A DNA stretch of 64,000 nt. Source: Candidatus Comchoanobacter bicostacola (lineage in GTDB: Bacteria; Pseudomonadota; Gammaproteobacteria; Comchoanobacterales; Comchoanobacteraceae). Both the position numbers and the translations under genes were made by a program. Location: contig NZ_CP092900.1 in the NCBI RefSeq assembly GCF_024172705.1, forward strand, positions 488,108-552,107. Reading direction: 5' to 3'. This document shows, one piece after another, positions 1 to 9,900 of this stretch; position 1 is the stretch's first letter, and each line of letters starts with the position of its first letter. The notes below the pieces were generated by a model, which saw nothing but the letters and a program-made list of their open reading frames with translations, did not search any database and was not told where the DNA came from.

Positions 1-1127
1 CTTGAGAGTTTTTTCGCAGCTCTGCCTGTAGGTGCACACAACAAAATGCGTAATTTAGCTTCTTTAGCAAGTTGTAATATAGCTTGAGTGATGGTGGTTT
101 TCCCGACACCTGGCCCACCGGTTATAATCCCTATTTTTTGACTAAGCGTATTTTGAATGGCTGATTGCTGTGATTGAGAGAGTTGGTGTCCTGAGCATGA
201 TAAATCAGATAAGCTATATCTTTGTATTGAAAGCGGCCATGCATTTTCACCTTGATTGAGTCTTTGAATAGATTGAATTAACTCTTGCTCAGCCTGGTAG
301 ATCTTTTTTAGATAAAGTTTTTGTTGCTCATGTACAAACAGGTTGTCATCTTTAATGATCGCTTCAAGTTCTGGGGTTGAAATGACGACTTCAATGTGTT
401 GTTCAACTTTTTTAGGGACATCGGCAAAGGGTAGGTAGCAGTGCCCCTGCTGTGATGCTGAGTCTAAAATAAAGTGTATGCATGCGAGTATCCGACATGG
501 TGCATCTTGGGCAATACCTGTTTTACAGGCAATTTGATCAGCAAGCTTAAAGCCTATTCCATGGATATCTTGTGATAAGCGGTAAGGGTCTGATTGTAAA
601 ACGGACATTGTGTCCATTTGGTAGGTTTGAAAGATTTTATTTGCTCGTTTAGGGCCGATTCCAAAGCCTTGTAAAAACATCAATACCTCGTGGCTTGCAC
701 GGTGCATTTGCCAGTGGCTTAATAAGGTTTCAATTCTTTTTTTTCCAACCCCTTTGATTTCATAAAGAGATGCAGGGTCTTTATCCAGTACTTCAAATAA
801 TTGAGTGCCAGCAAAGTCGATTAGTTTTTTAGCAAATCCTTCACCGATGCCTGGGATCACTCCTGAAGATAAATATTGCAACATGCTGTGTTTGTCTTTA
901 GGAATGATAGGAATGATAATGCTGCTATCAAGTTGCTTTCCGTATTTGGGGTTATTATTCCATGTGCCTGTTATGCGTAAGTTTTGTTTTTCTTTAATCA
1001 GTGGTGACGAGCCGGTGCATGTTATCGTAATGCCTTGATCAGTATTGATTTTGAAAATGGTATATCCATTCTCTTCGTTGTGATATATAACGCGTTCACA
1101 GATGCCAGATATTGTTGCTTCAGTCAT
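1..1127 (-). CDS. recD2: RecD2-type DNA helicase, N-terminal 375 residues (cut by window edge)
   Basis: Reading leftward from ATG at 1127, with GGAG seven bases upstream, the frame stays open to the window edge. The translation begins MTEATISGICERVIYHNEEN, typical of the N-terminal barrel of RecD2/RecD-like helicases. Helix-hairpin-helix-like segments follow (GVIPGIGEGFAKKLIDF and GFGIGPKRANKIF). Near residue 340 the Walker A motif GGPGVGKTT is present, and the last visible residues APTGRAAKKLS are helicase motif Ia. RecD2 proteins are about 720 residues, so roughly half is seen. The family are 5'-3' superfamily 1B helicases that act outside RecBCD in recombination and repair. No recB or recC is nearby. 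The divergent phosphatase gene starts about 120 bases away, so the gap probably holds two promoters. Confidence 0.88.
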   Translation of the reverse strand, partial: MTEATISGICERVIYHNEENGYTIFKINTDQGITITCTGSSPLIKEKQNLRITGTWNNNPKYGKQLDSSIIIPIIPKDKHSMLQYLSSGVIPGIGEGFAKKLIDFAGTQLFEVLDKDPASLYEIKGVGKKRIETLLSHWQMHRASHEVLMFLQGFGIGPKRANKIFQTYQMDTMSVLQSDPYRLSQDIHGIGFKLADQIACKTGIAQDAPCRILACIHFILDSASQQGHCYLPFADVPKKVEQHIEVVISTPELEAIIKDDNLFVHEQQKLYLKKIYQAEQELIQSIQRLNQGENAWPLSIQRYSLSDLSCSGHQLSQSQQSAIQNTLSQKIGIITGGPGVGKTTITQAILQLAKEAKLRILLCAPTGRAAKKLS

Positions 1128-1249
1128 TTAATTCTCCGTCTGAGATAGAATACATGCTCATTTAAGTGAAGTCTATCTCAATGGTATAATGTTGGACATT
1201 GAGTTTATATTTTGTCACATTAATAGTTATATACAGAAAAGGAAGTACG

Positions 1250-1678
1250 GTGATTGGATTATTTAGGCATGGTAAAGCGCATACAGATGGAGATGAGTTT
1301 AAAAGACCATTAACAGATGAGGGGATACAGTGGCTTAAAGCGGTGCGGGGACGATATAATACTCAGTGGGATTGTTTATTAACATCGACAGCAGAGCGTA
1401 CACAGCAAACAGGGATGATCCTTTCTGATCAGGTTCCCGTTGTATTAGATAAACTCTATGTTAATGGGTCTCCTAATAAGAAAGACTTGAACGAGTTGAT
1501 GGAGGATCTAACGCCTTATCTCAGTCAGCATAAAAATGTAATGATTGTAACCCATCATCCGATGATGCAGCCACTGCTTCAAAGGCTAACTGATCTTCCG
1601 CTTAAAGAAGTAGATTTTAAAGCAGGTACAGGTGTCCTTATTAACTCAGATGATTTAGAGTATGTTCTAAAAGATTAG
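1250..1678 (+). CDS. SixA-like histidine phosphatase
   Basis: A 142-residue protein of the histidine phosphatase (phosphoglycerate-mutase-like) superfamily. The catalytic motif RHG lies at the very N-terminus (IGLFRHGKA) and the second catalytic histidine is in VTHHPMMQP near residue 107. I chose GTG at 1250 because AAGGAAG lies just upstream and because RHG normally starts within the first ten residues. A longer in-frame reading from TTG at 1199 adds 17 residues with no family match. SixA proteins (about 160 residues) dephosphorylate phosphohistidine on phosphorelay or PTS proteins. Substrate here is unknown, since no partner kinase is in the window. Confidence 0.82.
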   Translation: MIGLFRHGKAHTDGDEFKRPLTDEGIQWLKAVRGRYNTQWDCLLTSTAERTQQTGMILSDQVPVVLDKLYVNGSPNKKDLNELMEDLTPYLSQHKNVMIVTHHPMMQPLLQRLTDLPLKEVDFKAGTGVLINSDDLEYVLKD

Positions 1679-1692
1679 TTACAACCCTCTTT

Positions 1693-3093
1693 CTACAGGC
1701 TGTTAGTCATTGTAATCGCTAGATGATTATGTCCTAGATGATTATGTGTTTGGTTAAAAGGGTGTTCAGTTTCAGTGGCTTGTGGGTCTTGTAGTTCAGT
1801 GCTGGCTTTAGGTTTTCTACTCAACCACTTTCCTTTGATGAGCATGAGTAAGGAAAGTAAAATCATTCCTGGCATAATGTATTGCCAGTACATTCTTTTT
1901 AAAAGCCCAACTACTAAACCAGCTCCTGATGTAACTAAGATACTTAATACGAGCCATATTTTTGAACGTTTAAACGGCTTTTTAATAACAGTTTCTTCTG
2001 GAGCTAGTGCGGAAGATTCTTGTAGTGGACCCGGGCGCCTAAGCTCGAGTCTTGTAATTGCTCTTTCAGTCTGTTGGCTTGAAAGCGCTTCAACAGGAAT
2101 GCTGCTGTAAGCGAAGGGGGGATTGATCGTTAATAGTCCTGGGTGTGAGGATATGATCATGTACCCACGCTTCATAGAGTTGGGTTCACTGCTGTTTAGG
2201 ACTTGTACTGTAAGGTTAGCATAGTCCTCTGATCGTTGTATATGGTGTTCTTCAAGAACGGGTATGACCGTAGGATTTTCTTTGGTAATGGCTATGTGGG
2301 GCCATATAAAATCTTGTGTGTTAAGGCCAGGAATTAAGCTGTTCAGCACAGCGTAATAGCTTTCAGTATGTCGGTCATGAATAATACACTCTATTTCTGA
2401 AGCCCAAGTTGCGCCGGTTAACTCCTCTTTAATACTTTTAAAGTCATTTCCAAGTTTGTGGTAAAACTTTCTATTGCTCGTGTAGGATAGATAAACATCA
2501 TCAGTGGTTTTAGGTTGGTTTACAAATAGCGTAATACCTTCGACAGGGACTGACTCAGCTGTTTTATGATCTGTGAAATGCCAGTTTTTACTTTTAAAGC
2601 GATTAAACCTCCAGGTTTTAATGGATGTAGTTTGTTCGCATTTATCAACTTTGCCTAGATACGTTGTGAGACTTTGTTCTATATTTTCTGTGCTTGGTAT
2701 TTCTTGTAGCGGAGGATTGCCAATCATAAGTTGTATATAGGGTTGAATGATTGGGGGGACAGGTTCATCTATTGCTGCATCACTCGTGTACCGACTATCT
2801 ATAATAGCCCGTGTTATCCTATTGTGTGTGTACTCAATATATAGAGGGTTTTTGTCTTGATCTTTAAAGTATTGAACAACATCAAACTCATCAATTTCAA
2901 TTGGGGCATCAAAGCTCAGTCGAGTAGACTGGTTCTCACTATATTGGTAAAAAGCGTCTATCTTGATGTGTCCGTTGCTGCTCGAATAGCTACGTTGATC
3001 TAAAAAAGAATGTGCTTTTAGCGGCTCAATATGTTTGAACTCAAAGGGTATCAGATTAATTGGAGTTAATTTATCTGTGCGTGATCCTGGCAT
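1693..3093 (-). CDS. Unknown protein with C-terminal membrane hairpin
   Basis: A 466-residue protein I do not recognise. The ATG at 3093 has AAGGATGA about eight bases upstream. Residues 1 to about 370 are soluble and polar with no signal peptide. Residues about 384-420 form two closely spaced hydrophobic segments (IWLVLSILVTSGAGLVVGLL and YIMPGMILLSLLMLI) separated by KRMYWQ, suggesting a hairpin membrane anchor near the C-terminus. The tail is His/Asn-rich and contains HNHLGHNHL, encoded by a 14-base direct repeat at about 1720-1750. It lies 23 bases downstream of the APC permease gene on the same strand, so the two may be cotranscribed. An effector or envelope role is possible, but nothing assigns it. 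Confidence 0.6.
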   Translation of the reverse strand: MPGSRTDKLTPINLIPFEFKHIEPLKAHSFLDQRSYSSSNGHIKIDAFYQYSENQSTRLSFDAPIEIDEFDVVQYFKDQDKNPLYIEYTHNRITRAIIDSRYTSDAAIDEPVPPIIQPYIQLMIGNPPLQEIPSTENIEQSLTTYLGKVDKCEQTTSIKTWRFNRFKSKNWHFTDHKTAESVPVEGITLFVNQPKTTDDVYLSYTSNRKFYHKLGNDFKSIKEELTGATWASEIECIIHDRHTESYYAVLNSLIPGLNTQDFIWPHIAITKENPTVIPVLEEHHIQRSEDYANLTVQVLNSSEPNSMKRGYMIISSHPGLLTINPPFAYSSIPVEALSSQQTERAITRLELRRPGPLQESSALAPEETVIKKPFKRSKIWLVLSILVTSGAGLVVGLLKRMYWQYIMPGMILLSLLMLIKGKWLSRKPKASTELQDPQATETEHPFNQTHNHLGHNHLAITMTNSL

Positions 3094-3116
3094 ACTTGTT
3101 CATCCTTGAAAGCTAT

Positions 3117-4679
3117 CTATATTGCATCATAATAGTTTGTTTCTTTATCTTCAATATATTTAGTATATTGGTCAGTATTGATTCGTTGCTTAACACCGAA
3201 ATACATAGCTAGGATGCTACCTATGAGGAGTATGAGCGACTCTTGCCAAATATTGAGCGCTTCTATTCCACCAAAAGTACCAAAGTAGCCAGTGATTCCA
3301 CAGGTTGTCAGTATGATCATAAACCACTTAGCATGCTGCATATCTTCTGTTCCTGAATGTAGGAAATAGATAAAGAGTCCTGCTAGGCAGCTGATAATTA
3401 TAGCAAGCACATTCTCCCAGCTGGACCAGTGAATTAATAAAAAGCAAATATAAAGTGTTACCGTTGAGAAGAAATAGGCATAAGGTAGTTTAAATGGACG
3501 CTTAAGTTTGGGAGCGGTTGTTCGCAGTGCTAAAAGCGCGATAGGACCAATTGCATAGGCAACAACAATTGCAACTGATTGAAAACGAACCAATGCTACC
3601 CAGTCTTCAAACGGCGCTAAGAGTGCAAGTCCTACAAGTCCATTGACTATTAGAGCAAACTGAGGAACTTGATTTTTGTTTAGCTTTTGAAGTGCAGGGG
3701 GTAAAAAGCCGTTTTTACTAATGGCTAGTAGCAGCCTGGAGGTTGTTGCTGTATACACTAATCCTGCACCCATAGGTGCGATAATGGCATCGATGTAAAT
3801 GATAGTTGCTAGCCATTTGAGCCCTAGCATTAAAGCAAGTCCAGCAAAAGGCCCTGCATCAAAATCGAAGCTAAGCGCACCCCAGCCAAGAGAGAATGCA
3901 TCTGGGTTCATGGAGGCAATAAACACACTTTGCATAATGACGTAAAAAACGGTGCAATATAATACAGATCCGATAGCAGCAATGGGAATGGATCGCTGTG
4001 GATTTTTTACTTCCTCAGCCAGAGAGGTGCACTCCCTAAAGCCTAAGAATGAGAAGATAACAGTGGTAGATAATGCTGAAAGAACACCATTCATACCTGA
4101 AGGCATAAAGCTTTGGTCAGTGAAGTTACTGGGTATAAATTGATGATAAGCGAGTACTGTTAGTACAAATAATGGGACACATATTTTCCAGATCGTCAAT
4201 ATATTATTATACCGGATCATCATTTTAATTCCTTTTTGGTTGATCCAAGCCATGATAAAGACCAGTACTGCAGCGTAGGTTAGTCCAAGGTTGGTTAATA
4301 AGAAGGTGTCGTTTACTTGATAGGTTAATCCGTCAAAAAAGCGTGATGCGTATTGTAATATCGCAATGGATTCAGTTGGTGCTACAGCAACACATGATAG
4401 CCAAGCCAGCCAGCTGATAATAAAGCTAATGCATTTTCCGTGGCTGAATTGACCATATCGTGCAATACCACCAGCAACAGGAAAGGCAGTTGATAGCTCA
4501 GAAAAGCACACCGCAATAAATGCAATCATGATCCCACCAATCAACCAGCTTAGAACAGCAGCAGGACCGGCTAGCTTGGCGGCTACCATTGAGCTGAGTA
4601 GCCAGCCAGATCCGATCATGGCGCTTAATGAGGTCATTAGGAGGCCAAAAGATGAAATTTCTTTTTTCAATTGTGACAT
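3117..4679 (-). CDS. APC-superfamily amino acid permease
   Basis: A multi-spanning (about 12 segments) transporter. The first segment carries MIGSGWLLSS, the unwound substrate-binding helix of the APC family (GSG motif). The loop EEVKNPQRSIPIA is the family hallmark after the sixth segment. Length, about 520 residues from ATG 4679, fits amino acid/polyamine/organocation permeases. An upstream TTG at 4751 extends the frame by 24 residues, but neither start has a clear ribosome binding site; I prefer 4679 because the hydrophobic core begins soon after. It probably imports amino acids, or exchanges them with a decarboxylation product, across the inner membrane. Import of host amino acids fits the reduced biosynthesis seen elsewhere. 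Substrate is not readable from sequence. Confidence 0.85.
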   Translation of the reverse strand: MSQLKKEISSFGLLMTSLSAMIGSGWLLSSMVAAKLAGPAAVLSWLIGGIMIAFIAVCFSELSTAFPVAGGIARYGQFSHGKCISFIISWLAWLSCVAVAPTESIAILQYASRFFDGLTYQVNDTFLLTNLGLTYAAVLVFIMAWINQKGIKMMIRYNNILTIWKICVPLFVLTVLAYHQFIPSNFTDQSFMPSGMNGVLSALSTTVIFSFLGFRECTSLAEEVKNPQRSIPIAAIGSVLYCTVFYVIMQSVFIASMNPDAFSLGWGALSFDFDAGPFAGLALMLGLKWLATIIYIDAIIAPMGAGLVYTATTSRLLLAISKNGFLPPALQKLNKNQVPQFALIVNGLVGLALLAPFEDWVALVRFQSVAIVVAYAIGPIALLALRTTAPKLKRPFKLPYAYFFSTVTLYICFLLIHWSSWENVLAIIISCLAGLFIYFLHSGTEDMQHAKWFMIILTTCGITGYFGTFGGIEALNIWQESLILLIGSILAMYFGVKQRINTDQYTKYIEDKETNYYDAI

Positions 4680-4751
4680 AACACTATGTTTTAAAACTGT
4701 TGTAATCATGACATATTTAAAGTTTTTAAGCAATTTTATGTGTGAAGACAA

Positions 4752-5023
4752 GTAGATAATTTATCAGGATGTATAGAGCGGTCTATGATCTATCTATCAG
4801 CGTGTAAAAACATAATTTTAATAGCAGTTAAGCTTATCATGAATGTATTGATGGTAAGCTTTCCTCTATTTTAACATAGTCCAAATCGTAAAACTAAAGG
4901 GTATTAAGTGTAGTAACTGATTGTTTGGTTGATACGTATGATCAGGATTACAGTAATGAATAACTGTGCTCACAAAATAAACATGTCGATATATCAACTA
5001 GATTGTTGCCTTGAATATATAAT
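4752..5023. other. Intergenic, no gene seen
   Basis: AT-rich spacer between the permease gene and the next minus-strand gene. It probably holds the permease promoter. I see no open frame, RNA gene or convincing hairpin. Confidence 0.5.
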
Positions 5024-6001
5024 CTATTTAATACACATGAATGTAACTTGAGGGGTTGTTTTTCCATTTTCTTCATTGATCAGCAGCTCTCCACCAGGGT
5101 AAACTGTATCATTACTACCAATATAGTTGGGTGCCTCGTGACTACCTTGAGTGTGACACCCCCAGTAAATTAGTTTAGAGGCATGTTTGTATTCATCAAA
5201 AACTTGCTTATCATCTTCTTTTTCTGAATGCCACCCATCAAAGCAATCTTTTAAATGTTCTTCAGTTTTTCCACCATCCCAATGCTTTGAGATTTTGCTA
5301 AAAGCACCAATCAGTGATTTCTTAAATCTTTGACTACTAGTCATCCCATCGTTTATACGTTTTATATACTCTGGTCTCTCTAAATTAATATCATCATTAA
5401 TCATTGATGCAGCCGTCTTTGCCTCTTTAGTCATTTCTTTTGAAAGTTCTTTATAAAGTGGGTCAGGGTTTACACTACCTCCATGAGCATAAATAACATG
5501 TACACAATGATTGTTTGGTGTTTTCTTATGTGCTTCATCGCGCATGATTTGATTTATACCTTTTTCATCATTGAAGTGTCTAATATAAATGTTGTATTTT
5601 TTAGACAACTTTCTAGTTAAAGCGTATATTCCAGCTACGCCTAAGCTGCTAACGATATATCCGTTATGATCATCTTCATGAATATGAATCATGATGTTTT
5701 TCTCATGTTTTTTTCTTACTTCCAATCGGTTGTAGTATTTTTGATAAAATTTCAGAATAGACTTTTTTAGCTTAGTATAATCTTTTTTGTCACTAAGTAT
5801 GAATATTCCATATAATATAGCATGGAAGATTGTGTCCAATATAAAGCCTACGAGAATAAGTGGAAATAGGATTATTTGTACAGCTAAAGGTATTTTTCTT
5901 ACAAATCGAAGATATAAGTAAGATACACAATAAATAAAGATGTACTTAAGTCTTGATACTTTTTTGTGGTTTGCTTGTTTATTTTTTGTTTTCAAACTCA
6001 T
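5024..6001 (-). CDS. Caspase-like (HG/C dyad) membrane-anchored protein, putative effector
   Basis: About 325 residues from ATG 6001; a TTG at 6058 would add 19. After a basic N-terminus, residues about 18-70 hold two hydrophobic segments (IFIYCVSYLYLRF; VQIILFPLILVGFILDTIF). The rest is soluble. A strand ending in His-Gly (VHVIYAHGG, H173) and a later strand ending in Gly-Cys (KLIYWGCHTQGS, C282) have the order and spacing of the catalytic His and Cys in clan CD (caspase-like) peptidases. No overall family match is recognised, so the activity is a hypothesis. A decayed copy of its C-terminal part lies directly upstream (6205-6480). It ends KTTPQVTFMCIK, closely conserved in that copy. Likely a host-interaction protein. 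Confidence 0.55.
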   Translation of the reverse strand: MSLKTKNKQANHKKVSRLKYIFIYCVSYLYLRFVRKIPLAVQIILFPLILVGFILDTIFHAILYGIFILSDKKDYTKLKKSILKFYQKYYNRLEVRKKHEKNIMIHIHEDDHNGYIVSSLGVAGIYALTRKLSKKYNIYIRHFNDEKGINQIMRDEAHKKTPNNHCVHVIYAHGGSVNPDPLYKELSKEMTKEAKTAASMINDDINLERPEYIKRINDGMTSSQRFKKSLIGAFSKISKHWDGGKTEEHLKDCFDGWHSEKEDDKQVFDEYKHASKLIYWGCHTQGSHEAPNYIGSNDTVYPGGELLINEENGKTTPQVTFMCIK

Positions 6002-6204
6002 CTCGGGTGCCTGGTTATGCAGTTGATTTATAATAACATTTTTACGAAAGAATGTCAATTCTGAAGTATGTGCTTGTTTTATTTGTTTAATTGTAGTGGT
6101 CTGACGTTTTATGGTCAGTATACTAGTGAATGATGATACTCATAGAAGAAGCCTGGCAGCTATACTAAACAGCTGCTGTTATCTATATAAGTAAGTGCCC
6201 CAAT

Positions 6205-6480
6205 CTATTTGATACACATGAATGTAACTTGGGGGGATAATATTCCATCTTTTTCAGTGATCACTAACTTTCCTCAAGGCATAACAATATCATTATCACT
6301 TATATAGATAACAACACCGTTAGAATGGGCGTGGGAGTCTTCTTGTGTTGCTAATCTTTTATAATATCTTTGGTGAGATTTTGTAATCCATTTTTTTAAC
6401 TTGCTTGTGTATTTATCTTTGATTACCTGAGCTAATGAATCAGATTTTTGATCACTACTTTTGCTAATGAATGCCTTGCT
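6205..6480 (-). pseudogene. Decayed C-terminal copy of the neighbouring HG/C protein
   Basis: The minus-strand translation ends LSPQVTFMCIK and contains ISDNDIVMP-stop-GKLVITE, aligning with GSNDTVYPGGELLINE of the gene at 5024-6001. One Gly codon has become TGA. Further upstream (AFISKSSDQ, KYTSKLKKWITKSHQ) it still aligns loosely with AFSKISKHW and EYKHASKLIYWGCHT, but the Gly-Cys position is lost. No 5' part is recognisable. This is the remnant of a tandem duplication. Confidence 0.75.
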
Positions 6481-6790
6481 CTTTTATTAGTATATCAGCC
6501 TGATGAGCATATGCTTGGGTTATAGCTTTAGCATACACAGTCTTTATGGGCTGAGGCTTGGTAGGTGCTGCTTAATCTTGTCTTCCACTTCGGGGTAAGT
6601 CTATCTATAATCATATTTTAATTATCATTTATTGTACATATTTTTCATATTTAAAACAATTGCTTGTGGTTCTTTTATATTAGGTGTGCTCAAGGCTTGT
6701 TGGTTAAGATATGATTTTGTTGGTTATTTTTTCTTCCTCTAATTATATGCATGATAATTATATACTTTATTTGGGGCTCACCGCATGTTT

Positions 6791-6820
6791 TTGTAATTTA
6801 AGAAAAAGCTCATATATATT
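6791..6820 (+). promoter_or_regulatory. Candidate nrdAB promoter
   Basis: TTGTAA at 6791-6796 and TATATT at 6815-6820, separated by 18 bases, are a plausible sigma-70 -35/-10 pair. They lie about 90 bases upstream of the nrdA start and just upstream of the two NrdR boxes. The stretch is very AT-rich, so chance matches are common. Confidence 0.35.
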
Positions 6821-6848
6821 TAAAATTATGTTGAGCTGAACCATTAGG

Positions 6849-6895
6849 GGGCTATATATTGTGTTTAAGAGAGCCAGTTAATCAATATATGGTGT
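6849..6895 (+). promoter_or_regulatory. Two tandem NrdR boxes upstream of nrdA
   Basis: CTATATATTGTGT (6852-6864) and CAATATATGGTGT (6883-6895) match the last 13 positions of the NrdR consensus acaCwAtATaTwGtgt, the first perfectly and the second with one mismatch. They are exactly 31 bases apart, about three helical turns, as in known NrdR operators. The leftmost three bases of each box are not conserved. They sit between the likely promoter and the nrdA ribosome binding site, where dATP-loaded NrdR would block transcription. The second box ends one base before AAAGGAG. Confidence 0.72.
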
Positions 6896-6910
6896 TAAAG
6901 GAGATTTTAA

Positions 6911-9900
6911 ATGTCAGAAGTGGTAAAAGATAAACAAGAGTTTTGGCAGGCGTGGCCAAAGGATTTACAGGATTTGTGTTCTGTCATCCAGATAACAGTG
7001 CCAGCACCCCTAGTCAAGCAAATAAATGCTGCGCTAGAGGCGTGTGAGAACGAGGATGAGAAGCGTCTTGTGCAGCCGCTAAGTCTCTTGCACAAAATGC
7101 TGGCAGATGTAGCTTACATCCAGCTTCATGAGTTTTTATACAGAGTAATGCTATATATTTGTAGCAAAATGCCAGGTGAGCAATACCCATCTGGACAGAA
7201 TGTGCCTAACGAGTTTCTGTTGGTAGCTATTGATAGAACAACTTTTGATATCCGCGTTCTAGCTCAAAATTTAGTTATAAGTGAGCAGCGCTTATTAAAT
7301 CCAATAACTAAAAAAGCTTTCCACCTGAAAGATCAGCAGCGTGTCTTCGCATTGATTCAGGGTAAAGGGCTTGAAATGAGTGCTTCGGAAGATCAAAAAG
7401 GTAATGATGAGCCAACTTATTATGCGGGTTTTAGTCCTGATCGTTATGAAGTGATTAAACGAGATGGTGCTGTAGTATCCTTTGATCAGGAGCGTATTAA
7501 AAATGTGATACGAAAAGCATTGCTTGCGTCTGATGTGAATACAGAGTCCTTGGATGAGGTAGCAACAGATGTTGCATTTCAAACGATAAGGGCTATTAAG
7601 GATTTACGTCCAAATGGTGGTGTTGTTCATATTGAGGAAATTCAAAACTGTGTTGAACAGGCGTTTGAAGGGTCCGGCAACCGTGATGTTATGTTTAACT
7701 TCATGGAGTATCGTAAAAAGCGTGCTAATGAACGTGATGAAATTCAAACAGGCTACGAGCCAGCAATTAAGATTAAATCTCCGGATGGCACCGTCAAAAG
7801 TTTGGATAAGGCTGGATTATTATCATTCTTGAAAAAATTAGCAACTGGGTTAGCGGGTATTGACTGCGATATAGTTGTTGATATGGCCTATAAAAATCTT
7901 TATTCAGGCATTGATTATCACGGTGTAAATAGTGCTCTTATTATGGTAACTCGTCCATTGGTAGAGCAAGATCCTAACTATTCATACTTTGCTGCAAGAC
8001 TTTTGAAGCACAAGTTAAGCGAAGAGGTTTTGAGCTTTTTCCAAAATAAGGATATTCAACTAAAAGATCCAGACTTTGATTATAGTAAGCTCTTATCTGA
8101 CTATGTACATAGAGGAGTTGAGCATGGTTACTTATCAGAAGATCTTTTGAAGTTTGATTTAGTCCGTTTGTCTAAAGCAATTAAGTGTGACAGAGATAAT
8201 CAGTTTTCATTCTTTGGGCTGCAAACACTATATGATCGTTATTTCATTCACCATAAAGGAACACGTATTGAGATGCCACAGATACTCTTTATGCGGGTTG
8301 CTATGGGACTTGCTTTGGGTGAGGGTCGAGCAAAAAATAAGCGTGCTATTGAGTACTATAACCAGATCTCAACGTTCTCTTATATGTGTGCAACACCCAC
8401 ATTGTTCAATTCAGGAACCCAAAGACCTCAGCTGTCGAGTTGCTTCTTATTAGATGTAGAAGATAGTATTGAAGGTATTGGTCAGTATATCCTTAAGCAA
8501 GCTAAAATCTCACAGTGTTCAGGAGGTGTAGGGACTTCTTGGACTAAGGTACGTGCTAGTGGTTCATGGATTAAAGGCACGAATGGCCGTTCTTCAGGTG
8601 TTGTTCCATTTTTGAATATGGCAGATGCTACAGCTATTGCGGTAAACCAAGGTGGCAAGCGTAAAGGAGCTGTGTGTGCTTATTTAGAAACATGGCACCT
8701 GGATATTTATGATTTCTTAGACCTAAGAAAGAACTCAGGTGATGACAGAAGAAGAACACATGATATGAATACAGCAAATTGGATACCTGATTTGTTTATG
8801 AAGCGTGTGATTGAAAAAGAGAGCTGGACACTCTTTTCACCTGATGAGGTCCCAAATCTAATCAATACTTATGGTACAGACTTTGAAGCAGAGTATGTGA
8901 AGTATGAAGCGCTTGCTAGAGAAGGCAAGATTATGTCTAAAACTGTAGAGGCTAACCACCTATGGCGTAAAATGCTTTCCATGCTATATGAGACAGGCCA
9001 TCCCTGGATGACGTATAAGTGTCCTAGTAACATTAGGAACCCTCAGTCTCATGTTGGTGACATTCACTCATCTAACTTATGTACTGAAATTACACTGAAT
9101 ACCAGTAAAGATGAGGTAGCTGTATGTAACTTAGGAAGCATTAACTTAGAGCGTCATGTATTAGCCCAGCCGGTAGAAAATACACAGATTACAGCTGCAA
9201 ATGGTCTTATTAATGAAGAGATGTTGATTAAGACGATTAGAACAGCAGTTCGTATGCTAGATAATGTAATCGATATGAACTACTACTCTGTTCCAGAGGC
9301 AGAAAACTCAAATATGAAGCATAGACCTGTGGGTATGGGAATGATGGGTTTCCAAGAGATGCTTTACCGTTTGGGAATCTCTTATGATACAGATGAGGCT
9401 GTTGAGTTAGCGGATCAGTTAATGGAGTTCATTAGTTATCATGCGATTGATACATCTGTAGAGCTAGCAAAAGAGCGTGGCTTCTATTCAACGTACCGTG
9501 GCTCACTTTGGGACCGTGGAATCTTACCCATCGACTCAATTGAGTTACTAAGAAAGCACCGTGGTACGCTTTTGGATATGGACAATAAGAGTATGCTTTG
9601 CTGGAAATCTTTACGTGAGAAGATGAAGCTCTATGGTATGAGAAACTCTAATGTAATGGCGATTGCACCAACTGCTACAATTGCAAACATATCAAATACG
9701 TCTCAATCTATTGAGCCGACCTATATGAACCTTGCAGTTAAATCAACACTATCAGGTGAGTTTACGGTCGTAAACAAGTATTTAGTCGCTGATTTAAGAA
9801 AGCTTGGGTTATGGGATGATGTGATGGTTAAAGAGCTGAAATATTACAACGGTAGTATTCAGCAGATAGACCGAATACCTGCAGAGATCAGAGCTAGATA

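Noticed and set aside
1199..1249. Longer start (TTG) for the histidine phosphatase
   Set aside because: No ribosome binding site and no family match for the extra 17 residues; GTG at 1250 has a good site.
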